NCBI GenBank assembly: GCA_049692255.1
Contig: JBAVOR010000031.1
Location: 25,564 to 89,563, forward strand
Length of the DNA: 64,000 nucleotides
Source of the DNA: JBAVOR01 sp049692255
GTDB taxonomy: Bacteria > Babelota > Babeliae > Babelales > JACPOV01
Direction of reading: 5' to 3'
In this document: positions 1 to 9,107 of the stretch, one piece after another
Layout of the letters: every line of letters begins with the position of its first letter
How positions within the stretch are numbered: position 1 is the stretch's first letter
The notes under the pieces: model-generated
What the model was told of the DNA's origin: nothing
The model's input: only the letters and a program-made list of their open reading frames with translations
Databases searched by the model: none
Made by a program: the position numbers and the translations under genes

Positions 1-1282
1 CCGTAAACTGCGTTTGCTGTATATTTTGAGCCATCTCAATAAAATCAACCAACAACTGCTGTACCGTAATATCAGGATTTGTTTCTTTAACTGTTTCATA
101 ATAATTTCTCAATTGCTCTCCTTGTTCTGTCTTATTGATAGTGTTGCGTAAGATTTTTCCGAAGCGTTGCGGATCCATATTTATTGATTCTTGTACTAAA
201 ACAACGCTCGTATTAAACAACGTTGGAGCAACTGGTTTAGTTGGTTGTGATTGTCGCGAAACAATTGCACCTTGTTTTCCCACTTTTTGTTCTTCAAGAC
301 TTTCTGACACTGCTGACTCTTGTTTGGGTACCCTTTGTATCTTAGGCACGGAAGGGGTCCGCTGGAATTCTGATTCTGGTAGCTCTTTCTGTTCTGGCGC
401 GCTAAATTTATTCATAAGTCTTTCAAGTTCTTTAATCTCATTGATTTTTTCTTGTAATAAACGCTCTTGCAATTGCAATGTTTTTACCACGTTGTTATGA
501 ATGTTGGCATCGGTGTTAGTTTTTTTAGTAAGACTACTATACACACTCTCTTCGTCTTGTATCTGTTGTTGCGTATCTCTTAACTGAACATCTAAAATAA
601 ATGCATATTCCTCAGGATTAATATTTTGCTTCCGCAGTTCTTCTAGTTCTTGATTATATTTAACTACAAGTTGCTTTAATCGCACTTCTTTTGATGATTT
701 CTGTTGTACTACAGATGTTGACCTACCCAATTCCTCTTCTAATACAGTAAGCGGGTTATTCTCTTGATCAAGACCCAGCTTTTTCATATTCTTAATATAT
801 TGAGAGCGGCTAATTTCGTGGCTTTTCAATTGAATATTCAAATCTTCTATCTGTTTGATATAGGCATCAAATACTTGATTCTTATGAACTATAGGATATG
901 TAATTTGAATATCTTGTGTCTTTGTTATCGCATTGCGCAAAGTGGCGAGCTCATGTTGTTCATTTGTCAGATCAATTATTTGTCGTCGCGCTTGTCGTGC
1001 TTGTTGGAGCGTTGGTTGTTCTTGTCTGACTTGTCCGGGCTCGTTGGTTGCAATAGTTTCTGTAATTGCTTGCTCATTCAAAGCATACTGTATTCCCTTA
1101 ACCATTGCATTTCGCTGTCGCACTGCATAATCTATTTCCTTTTCCGGATTATCAGCCTTCAGCAACGAAGCGTATTTTTGCTTCAATTTCTTCACATCTG
1201 TCTCTGGGCCTTTAAATGGTTCCGCTGCGTCAACACGCACACCCCAGATTACTGCACACAAAACGAATAGTTTTTTTGACAT
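1..1282 (-). CDS. Secreted coiled-coil protein, C-terminus beyond window
   Basis: I translated this frame by hand: it stays open from an ATG at 1282 down to base 1, so at least 427 residues are present and the stop lies outside the window. The N-terminus (MSKKLFVLCAVIWGVRVDA) is a Sec signal peptide, followed by long Lys/Glu/Gln-rich stretches that look like coiled coil, with a Pro/Ser/Gln-rich segment around residues 300-350. A purine-rich GGGGGAGA lies upstream of the ATG. No family is recognised. It has the same general build as the secreted protein at 3951-5447 and is probably exported or surface-associated. Confidence 0.8.
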   Translation of the reverse strand, partial: MSKKLFVLCAVIWGVRVDAAEPFKGPETDVKKLKQKYASLLKADNPEKEIDYAVRQRNAMVKGIQYALNEQAITETIATNEPGQVRQEQPTLQQARQARRQIIDLTNEQHELATLRNAITKTQDIQITYPIVHKNQVFDAYIKQIEDLNIQLKSHEISRSQYIKNMKKLGLDQENNPLTVLEEELGRSTSVVQQKSSKEVRLKQLVVKYNQELEELRKQNINPEEYAFILDVQLRDTQQQIQDEESVYSSLTKKTNTDANIHNNVVKTLQLQERLLQEKINEIKELERLMNKFSAPEQKELPESEFQRTPSVPKIQRVPKQESAVSESLEEQKVGKQGAIVSRQSQPTKPVAPTLFNTSVVLVQESINMDPQRFGKILRNTINKTEQGEQLRNYYETVKETNPDITVQQLLVDFIEMAQNIQQTQFT

Positions 1283-1415
1283 AGCTTCAATCTCCCCCTT
1301 TTTTATTGATCTTATGACAAGCGTATCAAACCGCTTACAGCAAAAACAAGTATTTACTCATGTGAAGACACGCGCTGGCAACAAAAAGACTCGGACTGAA
1401 AATACATATCATCAT

Positions 1416-2855
1416 TCAGCTACGCCGCATCCAATACGCGCCACAGCTACCGAGTAGTAGCCCAACAGAGGAAGCAACTGGCATGAGCAATCCACTGAAA
1501 GCCAGCAGCACATTCACGCGCATCATATGCAAAACAATGCCCCACAAAAACCCACCCACCGCATGCACAGGCTGTAAAGCATATGCTGGCGCCTGCACCA
1601 GTAATGCACGTGCACGTGCGCGCGATGCGTACGCGGCGATAGTATCAATACCTAAAGAGGCGGGTAATAATACACAAAGAGTGGCCATACACAGTACACT
1701 CAAGCAGAGCCCCCATACTTGATATTGTTTTACGCGCGTTGCATCAAGAGTAAGCAACTGTCCCATTTTTCTACTAATCATCAGATCTGCGCATACGCCA
1801 CCGACAATTTCAATCCACACCGCAACAAGCAGCCCTTGCACCTGCGTAAAGCTAAAAAGCAATACGGCAGGAACCATCGCAAAGGTTGCAAAACGCCCAA
1901 GTGGCGCAACGCCGGCAGCTCCTGCAATAGTTACCAAACAGTACGCAGCAATACCGGTTGCACCTACCACATATGCCGCTTGCATCAACGTACCACCAAA
2001 CAGTACTGGTACGCACAATAATACCCCTAGCGCCCCGTGCATGACGTTCGCTACACATACTTTTCTTAGATAATGGACAAAGTTTAGATAGCGCACCTTT
2101 TTTATCCCACCGACCATGGTGAATAGCATCGCACCCATTGTTTGCACAGTGGCTGCAATTACCATACCTGCTCCAACGCTCATAAGCGCGCTCTCTACCC
2201 CGTTCAGCTGCATAACCAATTTCATGCTGAGGCCAACAGCTACAGGTACCAATAATAAGTGCCCGGCAACATATCCAACGGCAATAACGATCGGAAAAAG
2301 CACACCCGTTGAACGTAATGGGCTCACCTGCACACACAGTAACATACGCGTCAGTTCACCAGTAACCATCAACACGCTCCCTATAATGCCGCGCCGTATC
2401 TGCATTGGTGACCATGCGTCATGAATCATGGTTGCATGCAATTTACTCAGCGCAAAGGGTAACGTTCGCACCGCATCAGTTGATTCATACCACTGGGCAC
2501 ATACATATCCAATAAATGCTGCACAACCGATCAATGCAACAAGCAGACCCCACAACAACACCGGTTGCGCCATAAGCTGTGTAACAAGCGTAGGATCGTT
2601 GTAATAAAAAGCAGGCAACGAAAATGCACACGCCGTCGCTATAATGCCCCCCGCAGATGCACCTGCTACCGCGTAACCAACAGTGGCCACCCGTGACTCA
2701 TTACATCTAACGTGCCACTGCATCAGCATGCGTGCACATACAATAAGTATCGGCGCAATCCACGGCCCCACGGGAGTAATGAGCGATACATAACTCATAA
2801 TGGTCGTTGCGAGAATAGTTAAAAGAAAGGTGAGTAAAAGCGTAATGTTATGCAT
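1416..2855 (-). CDS. Polytopic membrane protein, possibly OPT-family transporter
   Basis: About 479 residues, almost entirely hydrophobic, with 12 or more predicted membrane helices. Two segments recall oligopeptide/metal-chelate OPT transporters: a Gly/Ala-rich helix ending in AFSLPAFYY, and a later LPFALSKLHATM where OPT proteins have a LPFPxGTA-type stretch. The family call is tentative because the protein is shorter than usual OPT carriers and the match rests on motif order alone. I chose the internal ATG at 2855 because GAGAG lies just upstream; the first in-frame ATG at 2894 has no ribosome binding site. If the call is right it imports small peptides or chelates, as expected for a host-dependent bacterium. 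Confidence 0.6.
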   Translation of the reverse strand: MHNITLLLTFLLTILATTIMSYVSLITPVGPWIAPILIVCARMLMQWHVRCNESRVATVGYAVAGASAGGIIATACAFSLPAFYYNDPTLVTQLMAQPVLLWGLLVALIGCAAFIGYVCAQWYESTDAVRTLPFALSKLHATMIHDAWSPMQIRRGIIGSVLMVTGELTRMLLCVQVSPLRSTGVLFPIVIAVGYVAGHLLLVPVAVGLSMKLVMQLNGVESALMSVGAGMVIAATVQTMGAMLFTMVGGIKKVRYLNFVHYLRKVCVANVMHGALGVLLCVPVLFGGTLMQAAYVVGATGIAAYCLVTIAGAAGVAPLGRFATFAMVPAVLLFSFTQVQGLLVAVWIEIVGGVCADLMISRKMGQLLTLDATRVKQYQVWGLCLSVLCMATLCVLLPASLGIDTIAAYASRARARALLVQAPAYALQPVHAVGGFLWGIVLHMMRVNVLLAFSGLLMPVASSVGLLLGSCGAYWMRRS

Positions 2856-2995
2856 AAGCTCTCGTCCGCCGAACTCTGCCATGCTGGAAAGCATAGATAA
2901 ACGAAGGCTGGATTGACAAAAAATTGATTACTGTTAGAATAAACAGTTATATTTATAAAGCAAGTAAGATAAAATAAAAAAAGAATTGGAAGTTT

Positions 2996-3937
2996 GTGAT
3001 TCAATTAATAATTCTACATGCATTGTTTGCATCCACTTTCTCACTCGGCAAAGTATTATTACAGTACGCGACCCCTATCTTTTTAGTGGGCATTCGCATG
3101 GGCATAGCAGGCTCATTGTTGCTTGCATACCATTATTTTAGTACTGGTTCGATGGGCACCATTCGGTTTAAACATTGGCGGTTGTATGCGCAGGCAGTAC
3201 TATTCACCTGTTATTTGCCCTACATTTTACGCTTCTGGGGCTTGCAACACATGTCTCCTTCAAAAGCATCGTTATTGTACACAGCCGGGCCCTTTGTAAC
3301 GTTCTTACTTTCCTATTTTCTTGCGGACGAAAAAGTAACTACTAAAAAAGTGGTCGGGCTTCTGGTTGGCTTTATTGGCTTGCTGCCGATGCTCATAAAA
3401 CCGGAACCAACAGAAAATCTGCTCGGTGGCTTTGGCTTTTTTTCTATGGCAGAATTTTATGTGATCGCTTCTATTTCGTGCCTCAGCTACGGCTGGATTA
3501 TAACGCACAAGTTGCTCAAAGAATATAAATATCCACCAACATTGGCGAATGGCATTAGCATGTTTGCTGGCGGCATATTGGCACTATTCACTTCTGCTAT
3601 TTTTGAAACGCCACAACCTATCACCGATATGAAATCGTTTTTAATGATCTTGGCGATTGTGGTAATTGTTAGCAACCTCATTTGCCACACCATGTATGGC
3701 ATGTTGCTCAGAAAATATTCCCCTACCTTCATGTCATTTGCTGGATTTATGACCCCACTCTTTGCAGCGTTCTATGAATGGCTGTTGCTTGATGCTGCTA
3801 TTTCACGGCAATTTTTTGTTTCCGTTGTTTGTGTATTCATTGGCTTAGGCATCTTCTACTACGATAGCTTTGCTCATCCACGCAAAACATTGACCCCCAG
3901 TGAGCAAATTGATACTGCTGAAGAAATGGAATGGTAG
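2996..3937 (+). CDS. EamA/DMT-family transporter
   Basis: 313 residues with about ten hydrophobic helices arranged as two repeated five-helix halves, typical of the drug/metabolite transporter superfamily (EamA). The end of the first half shows the usual pattern: SPSKASLLYTAGPFVTFLLSYF followed by a charged turn (ADEKVTTKKVVG) and a Gly-rich helix; the second half repeats it near residues 240-285. The start is GTG, with GGAAG a few bases upstream. Substrate cannot be told from sequence; family members move amino acids, nucleotides or metabolites across the inner membrane. It is divergent from the OPT-like gene and converges on the secreted gene after it. Confidence 0.85.
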   Translation: MIQLIILHALFASTFSLGKVLLQYATPIFLVGIRMGIAGSLLLAYHYFSTGSMGTIRFKHWRLYAQAVLFTCYLPYILRFWGLQHMSPSKASLLYTAGPFVTFLLSYFLADEKVTTKKVVGLLVGFIGLLPMLIKPEPTENLLGGFGFFSMAEFYVIASISCLSYGWIITHKLLKEYKYPPTLANGISMFAGGILALFTSAIFETPQPITDMKSFLMILAIVVIVSNLICHTMYGMLLRKYSPTFMSFAGFMTPLFAAFYEWLLLDAAISRQFFVSVVCVFIGLGIFYYDSFAHPRKTLTPSEQIDTAEEMEW

Positions 3938-3950
3938 GGGCACTCGTGAT

Positions 3951-5447
3951 TTATTGCTGTGTTGCACCGGTTTCTTGCAGTGGCACAAAGCCAGGAAGCA
4001 CCTGCACACCACCCGTTTTTTTTATTTTTTGAATCTGCTCAGACTCGGTTGATTGTGACGCTCCAGCTCCACTGCTCGTTTGTTGCTGGACCTTCGGTGT
4101 TGGCAATGGTTTATTTCTACTCAGTTCAGTACTCTTGAGCTCCTGCGTAACATCACGTAATAGTGTAAGGTATTCAAGAACAGCCGATCTTCCTTGCACT
4201 TCACTTTCGCTTATCGTATTTATAGCGGTATTTAACTTATTTAACGAATCTTCTAATGAATCGTCTGTACGCAAACTATCAATACCGGGAAACGAGCTGT
4301 ATGAATTTTTTATATAGCGTAAAAGATCTATTCTGCTGTTAGTAACGCCGGTTCTATTGCCGCGCACCAGGCTCTCTATTTTATTCAGATATTGGTTATT
4401 AGCCACACTAAATACTTCACGAGCCTCTTCATCTCCACCTGTTTCTGTTGCGTGCTGCAGTCGCTGCGCAGCTTCTTGTCTGGCGTACCAAACATTTGCT
4501 AACCCACTAAAAAATGAAGTTGGGTCTTGTGTCGGGTTATCGTGTACCAATTCTAGTTTGGGCGTATTAGATCGCTGCGGTGTTATTTTTTTATTAATCC
4601 TACTCTTGAGTTGCGTATCCAATTCTGTTGTTCCATTGCCTTCATGTACATCCTGCAAATTTTTAAGCAATGTCTCTAATTCTCTTATTTGATATTGCAA
4701 TTTATAATATTCTGCATCCTCTGGCCCGTATAATCCTGTCAACTTCTTAATGTTTTCCAATATGTTATATCGTGTTCTTTTGCGATCAATTAATTTCTGA
4801 AGAACATCCTCACTCGTTGCCCACTGCAGCCCTTGTTTGCCAAAAACATCTGGTTCCGCTAGCAACGTTTTAACGTCTGCATCAAATTTTTTAATATCGC
4901 GATCAAATAAGCGCTGATTGTCTTTTAATGGATCGCTTCCAGATTTAATAAAAGGAGATTGCCACGCATCCTGTGATAAGAGCTTAATACGTTGGAGATC
5001 ACTAACTTCTTGTTCAATTTTATTTCCTTTTCTTGCATACGGCTCACGCTCACTGATCATATCATCAATCGTTTGATCAGCATTGTATGCATCTTTTAAT
5101 TGTTTATTATATTTTTTGAGCAATTGATTGAGCATTTTTCTGTCGCTATCACCAATAGATGGGCCCGTCGGAGGACCTTCAAGATTCGGTTGCATTTCTT
5201 CTTCAAAAGAAGGCAGAGAGACTTCCTCCTTTCTACCAAGGGGTTCTGAGCTTGGCGTTTTCGATTCTTCAATTATTACTTCTGTCGGTTTGTTTAACCC
5301 TCCGACATGCTGAAACCCTTTCGGATCACCGATTTTCAATTGTTCCTCGCCAGGAGAAATAGAAAATGATCCCCCCTTCATCGCTTGCAACTGAACACTC
5401 TGCAATATTATTGCAACGGATGCTAAAACAAACAAATGCCGCTTCAT
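3951..5447 (-). CDS. Secreted coiled-coil protein, unknown function
   Basis: 498 residues. Signal peptide at residues 1-22 (ends SVQLQA), then a Pro/Ser/Glu-rich linker to about residue 105, then long charged helices rich in Lys, Asp, Gln and Leu that look like coiled coil, and a Gln/Ser/Thr-rich tail. GAGGT precedes the ATG. No family recognised. General build resembles the protein at 1-1282 (signal, coil, low-complexity segment), so both may belong to an expanded lineage-specific secreted set, though I cannot show homology by eye. Confidence 0.85.
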   Translation of the reverse strand: MKRHLFVLASVAIILQSVQLQAMKGGSFSISPGEEQLKIGDPKGFQHVGGLNKPTEVIIEESKTPSSEPLGRKEEVSLPSFEEEMQPNLEGPPTGPSIGDSDRKMLNQLLKKYNKQLKDAYNADQTIDDMISEREPYARKGNKIEQEVSDLQRIKLLSQDAWQSPFIKSGSDPLKDNQRLFDRDIKKFDADVKTLLAEPDVFGKQGLQWATSEDVLQKLIDRKRTRYNILENIKKLTGLYGPEDAEYYKLQYQIRELETLLKNLQDVHEGNGTTELDTQLKSRINKKITPQRSNTPKLELVHDNPTQDPTSFFSGLANVWYARQEAAQRLQHATETGGDEEAREVFSVANNQYLNKIESLVRGNRTGVTNSRIDLLRYIKNSYSSFPGIDSLRTDDSLEDSLNKLNTAINTISESEVQGRSAVLEYLTLLRDVTQELKSTELSRNKPLPTPKVQQQTSSGAGASQSTESEQIQKIKKTGGVQVLPGFVPLQETGATQQ

Positions 5448-5579
5448 ATGCTTACCTCTTTTTTACAAAAAATAATATCTATGTTGGGTTTACTAAAAAA
5501 TAGATATGAAAAGCAATGGTTGTGAAATGCGAAGCGCTGCCGTAATGAAATGGAGGCAAATGAGTTGCCCTACCACGCT

Positions 5580-5683
5580 GCTTTCTACTTCGTTGAAACT
5601 TTGTAGAACAGGTCGAAGAGCATATTTCGCTATAAAATCCTGTGTATGGCCTGCCATGCTGCTACGCTTCTTCGAGCTATGGC
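5580..5683. repeat. Dispersed intergenic repeat, family B (diverged copy)
   Basis: Two blocks match the 132-nt repeat found after the tRNA-Ser genes: CTTTCTACTTCGTTGAAACT at 5581-5600 resembles the block at 10274-10293, and GCCTGCCATGCTGCTACGC is the reverse complement of the end of that repeat. Short open frames here are shadows of the repeat. Bases 5448-5579 hold nothing I recognise. Confidence 0.55.
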
Positions 5684-5690
5684 AATACAG

Positions 5691-5750
5691 GGCCGTGGCT
5701 TGCCCAGCCGAAGCTTGCCAAGCCTGTAGGCATGGATAAGCGTAGGCTGG
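5691..5750 (-). repeat. tRNA-abutting repeat, family C
   Basis: On the minus strand this reads CCAGCCTACGCTTATCC, then a short hairpin, then GGCAAGCTTCGG. Its first three bases are the CCA end of the tRNA-Leu(CAG) gene. The same core occurs at 7319-7384, 10574-10631, 30135-30190 and 47484-47540. Confidence 0.7.
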
Positions 5751-5834
5751 TGCCGGAGACCGGACTCGAACCGATACAGTGTTACCACCGCAAGCACCTG
5801 AAGCTTGTGCGTCTGCCAATTTCGCCACTCCGGC
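5748..5834 (-). tRNA. tRNA-Leu (anticodon CAG)
   Basis: Folds as a class II tRNA: acceptor GCCGGAG pairs with CTCCGGC, anticodon stem CAAGC/GCTTG encloses loop TTCAGGT (anticodon CAG), a long variable arm follows, the T arm carries GGTTCGAGTCC, the discriminator is A and CCA is encoded. It reads codon CUG. Its 3' end runs straight into repeat family C. Confidence 0.93.
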
Positions 5835-5966
5835 AATTGAAAAAAATCACGAGGATACTAGTGTAAAGCCTTATTGAATCAATTGCAACTCATAATTTGG
5901 TCGGCATATGCGCTCCACCAGGCAAAGCATCGTCGATGCCTAACGGTTATGCCGGACTAAAGATTA

Positions 5967-6887
5967 CTACTTTACTTTTTGCGCAATGAACTGTTCAACC
6001 CGCTCAGCATACTCTTGTGGGAAATTTTGAAAAATATGGGCGTGATTGCAGTGCGGCACTGCCCAAAAATCTTTGGGGCTTTGAACTGCATCGTGCACCG
6101 CCAACGCATCAGCAAAAAAAGAGACCGCATCATCATGTGAATGAATCAACAGTACTGGCATGGGCACCTGTGCTGCCCACAAGCAAGAATCAACGAGTGA
6201 AGCGGGGAACTGCAGCTCGCGCTCAAACACAGACCTGCCCAATCGGGGGAAAACAAATGACGGGAAATTATAGCGATGCACCACCATACGTTCAATCTGT
6301 TTGTCTAAACGAGCAAAAGGAGAATCGAGCACAATCCCCTTAAAGAGAGGATATTGGCATGCTGCACCTAATAAACTTACTGCGCCCATAGAGATGCCTA
6401 ACCCAAACAACGGCAGCGCTGCTGTTGCCTGATGTGTTTGCAAAAACTGTGCTGCCGCGCAAACATCTTGGCGTTCTTGGTGGCCGTACGTCACGCGATT
6501 ACCTGCACTTTCTCCATGCGCGCGATAATCAAACATAAAAATAGTGTCGTTGGGGAACATCTCTACAAATGGCAACATACGCTCCTTTGCCATACGATAG
6601 CCATGGCACAAAAGCCATACGCGCGTTGCATTAGCACGCTCTATTAAAAGCCCTGATAACGCAACTCCATCAGCTGCATAAAATGCAATGGACTTCGCTT
6701 GAAATTCAGTCATTAATCGTTTACGGTTTTGCGCATGTTGTTCCACGCGCTCGGGGGAATACAGGGGTCTACTGGTAAATTTTTTGACCATAAAAAAAGC
6801 AACCAGACCAGTGCCTGCGCTACTCATTACGAACAACAAGGCGAGTAGACGAAAATAGTACCAACGTTTTTTTCTGTACACCTGCAT
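5967..6887 (-). CDS. Membrane-anchored alpha/beta hydrolase
   Basis: About 306 residues. An N-terminal hydrophobic segment (roughly residues 12-33) anchors or exports it. The catalytic domain shows the oxyanion region CHGYR, a DYRAHGES segment and the nucleophile elbow G-I-S-M-G (Ser near residue 166), then SHDD and CNHAH as likely acid and base, the order expected for serine hydrolases of the YqkD/BAAT-like group. Substrate unknown. Three candidate ATGs lie within ten bases; GGGAGG upstream is best spaced for the one at 6887. Confidence 0.85.
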   Translation of the reverse strand: MQVYRKKRWYYFRLLALLFVMSSAGTGLVAFFMVKKFTSRPLYSPERVEQHAQNRKRLMTEFQAKSIAFYAADGVALSGLLIERANATRVWLLCHGYRMAKERMLPFVEMFPNDTIFMFDYRAHGESAGNRVTYGHQERQDVCAAAQFLQTHQATAALPLFGLGISMGAVSLLGAACQYPLFKGIVLDSPFARLDKQIERMVVHRYNFPSFVFPRLGRSVFERELQFPASLVDSCLWAAQVPMPVLLIHSHDDAVSFFADALAVHDAVQSPKDFWAVPHCNHAHIFQNFPQEYAERVEQFIAQKVK

Positions 6888-6946
6888 AACCATCATACCT
6901 CCCGTGGGTTATTGATTGCGACAGTAGCAACTGTGGTTCTATTGTA

Positions 6947-7282
6947 TTAAAATCCAGGAAGCGCGTTGCCCGCAAGAAAATGCATATGCATATGAAAAAC
7001 TGTTTGTCCTGCAGCACTGCCGCGGTTGATAATTAAACGGAAGTCGCGCGTTTCTGGTTTGAGTTGCGCTAATTGATCGGTAACTGCGAACATATCGGCA
7101 AAAAGGGATGCATCACCATTATGCACTGCACATATATCATCGAAATGTTGTTTGGGAATAATAAGCCAATGTATCTGTGCCTTAGGTGTAATATCTTCAA
7201 TTACCAGCATGGTATTTGTTTCTAACACCCGTTTACTGGGTATGGCGCCCGTAATTATTTTACAAAAGATACATGAATTCAT
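6947..7282 (-). CDS. HIT-family (HINT-like) nucleotide hydrolase
   Basis: 111 residues, normal length for HINT proteins. The N-terminus has the CIFCKI segment typical of bacterial HIT proteins, followed by IIPKQH, and the C-terminal histidine triad is H97-M-H99-M-H101. Family members hydrolyse purine nucleoside phosphoramidates or adenylylated products in the cytoplasm. The residue after the third His spacing is FLAG rather than VLGG, a common variation. Housekeeping; it stands alone between a hydrolase and a tRNA-Leu gene. Confidence 0.92.
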   Translation of the reverse strand: MNSCIFCKIITGAIPSKRVLETNTMLVIEDITPKAQIHWLIIPKQHFDDICAVHNGDASLFADMFAVTDQLAQLKPETRDFRLIINRGSAAGQTVFHMHMHFLAGNALPGF

Positions 7283-7318
7283 ATAAAATTCCCTTAGCTG
7301 GTTCTACTACGCTAAAAG

Positions 7319-7384
7319 CTACGAAGGGCTGGCCGTGCCATACGAAGCTTGCCGAGCCAGAAGGCCCGGATAAGCGAAGTATGG
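7319..7384 (-). repeat. tRNA-abutting repeat, family C
   Basis: On the minus strand: CCATACTTCGCTTATCC, hairpin GGGCC-TTCT-GGCTC, GGCAAGCTTCG. It begins at the CCA of tRNA-Leu(CAA). Same core as at 5691-5750. Confidence 0.7.
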
Positions 7385-7468
7385 TGCCGGGAGTCGGACT
7401 CGAACCGACACAGTGTTGCCACCGCGGGATTTTGAGTCCCGTGCGTCTGCCAATTTCGCCATCCCGGC
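7382..7468 (-). tRNA. tRNA-Leu (anticodon CAA)
   Basis: Class II fold: acceptor GCCGGGA/TCCCGGC, anticodon stem CGGGA/TCCCG with loop CTCAAAA (anticodon CAA), long variable arm, T arm GGTTCGAGTCC, discriminator A, encoded CCA. Reads codon UUG. Confidence 0.93.
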
Positions 7469-7575
7469 ATTTTTTTATCTACTCAGGTATATATCAAAGT
7501 AGCTTTAAGGTACCGTAAAATTGCTCGCTGGTCAATGGAAAAAAGGCTTTAACATGAGCGCCCTGGCAACATACT

Positions 7576-8772
7576 TTAGTATGTAGGCACAGAAAAATCT
7601 AAGAGCGGAAGATAGATCATGAGTATGAGTGCTACTACCAATAACGCAAGGGTAATGATAAGTATTGGCTGCACGCTGGCAATCGTTGTTTCTAGCTTTT
7701 GTACTGCACGCTCATTACTACACAGCGCTGCTTGTTCTACCAGGTCTCCTAAGTTGCCGGTCTGTTCTCCTACTATAATCAGCTCATACGCCTCTACAGG
7801 AATAGGCCATTTGACCGACTCGAACGCAACGGCAAGGGAACTCCCTTGCTGCACCGCCTGTTCAACCGCCTGTAACTGATCACGTAATAGATATGCATCG
7901 AGGCCCTGCGCAACAATATTCACTGCATCTACTACCCGCACATGGGAACGAATGAGCAGCCCAATCGTATGCGTGCAATGAGCGGCTTGGCGCGCAATTA
8001 AGAGAGTGCCAAGGTAGGGAATATGATGCACCATCCATGATTTCATTCGTAGATACCGCTCAGTACGTCGCCGTACATATAACCAACCAACACCAACAGA
8101 TACGCCTACTATTAGCACCGAACTCCAGAGCGAACGCAATGATTGATGCAACACAAATAACAACTGAACAGTATTGGGTACCGCTTTGCCCGATTGTGTA
8201 TAGACAGATACCAAGAGCGGTACCACAAAATAGATGATTCCTACAATAATCAACAGGAATGCTATGCCCGTTACGATTGGCATAAAAAGGGCCCGTTCAA
8301 TTTTTTTCTTTAGTTGATGGCTCGTTTGCGTATGCTGCGCCAGATACAATAATAACCGATCTAACGTGCCAGAACGTTGGCCTGCGCCAAACAGCGCACA
8401 GGTTACCCCATCGAACAAGTATGGGTGCACGGCACACGCATCAGCGCACGAGACCCCACGATGCATAGCAGCACCTATTTCTTGTAACACTTGCTTAAGT
8501 TCAGGATGATCAACCGATTGAGCTGCAACCATCCATGCACGATCGATAAAAATACCGTTACGCACCAGCGTTGCCATAATGCTAAGCAGATGAGCGCGCA
8601 TAGTAACGGTAATCGGGTGCCACCAAGAAAATGGTGAAATAATCTGTGCATCTTGAACCACAATGTGATGTGTCGCTAAGCAACTGACTAAACTATTGAG
8701 TGATAACACACGCGCATAACCAGTGTGCACTTTTCCAGCACTGCCTGTACCGCGCCATCTTACATACGGCAT
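7576..8772 (-). CDS. GspF/PilC-type inner membrane platform protein
   Basis: 398 residues, the usual length for type II secretion/type IV pilus platform proteins. Two T2SSF domains can be seen: one at about residues 58-175 and a second at about 265-390, each starting with the conserved helix run and containing the G-x-x-L/A-A-F/Y blocks (LAVAFES..IPVEAYELIIVGEQTGNL in the second). Three hydrophobic segments lie near 165-190, 215-230 and 370-392. It would sit at the base of a pilus or secretion pseudopilus and work with an ATPase not seen in this window. Its start overlaps the DUF167 gene by 13 bases, so the two are probably co-transcribed. Confidence 0.88.
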   Translation of the reverse strand: MPYVRWRGTGSAGKVHTGYARVLSLNSLVSCLATHHIVVQDAQIISPFSWWHPITVTMRAHLLSIMATLVRNGIFIDRAWMVAAQSVDHPELKQVLQEIGAAMHRGVSCADACAVHPYLFDGVTCALFGAGQRSGTLDRLLLYLAQHTQTSHQLKKKIERALFMPIVTGIAFLLIIVGIIYFVVPLLVSVYTQSGKAVPNTVQLLFVLHQSLRSLWSSVLIVGVSVGVGWLYVRRRTERYLRMKSWMVHHIPYLGTLLIARQAAHCTHTIGLLIRSHVRVVDAVNIVAQGLDAYLLRDQLQAVEQAVQQGSSLAVAFESVKWPIPVEAYELIIVGEQTGNLGDLVEQAALCSNERAVQKLETTIASVQPILIITLALLVVALILMIYLPLLDFSVPTY

Positions 8773-9053
8773 TGATTCACCACGTCAAATAAACCAAGTT
8801 CTTGTAACAACTGCTCATACGAATTGAGATGTTCTATGCGCACTTTTTTATGCCGTGTTGTTGCGCCAGAAATAATCGTAATAGCAGAACGAGCGCATTG
8901 TAATGTTTTTGCCATTGCGGCAATCAAGGCATCATTTGCTTTTCCGCGCTCCGGCTGTGCACACACGTACCATTTCAGCGCCCCTTGTTTGTCGAGCGCG
9001 TATCGCTCTTTTGCCGCGCCAGGAACCACTTTGATATCTATAATCAGTGTCAT
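8760..9053 (-). CDS. DUF167/YggU-family protein
   Basis: About 97 residues matching the DUF167 family: an N-terminal strand with VVPGAAKE, the central block PERGKANDALIAAMAKTL and the following IISGATTRHKKVRIE. Function of the family is not established. I chose the ATG at 9053, where GAG lies eight bases upstream; earlier in-frame ATGs at 9071 and 9095 would add residues not typical of the family. Overlaps the downstream GspF-like gene. Confidence 0.88.
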   Translation of the reverse strand: MTLIIDIKVVPGAAKERYALDKQGALKWYVCAQPERGKANDALIAAMAKTLQCARSAITIISGATTRHKKVRIEHLNSYEQLLQELGLFDVVNQCRM

Positions 9054-9107
9054 ATAATCTCGTTTCGTCATGCAACTAGTTGGTCTGATATCCATCAGTT
9101 AATTATT

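Noticed and set aside
135..1270. Three plus-strand frames at the left edge
   Set aside because: Shadows of the long open minus-strand gene that runs off the window.
5493..5866. Short frames on both strands near tRNA-Leu(CAG)
   Set aside because: They translate the tRNA and the adjoining repeats.
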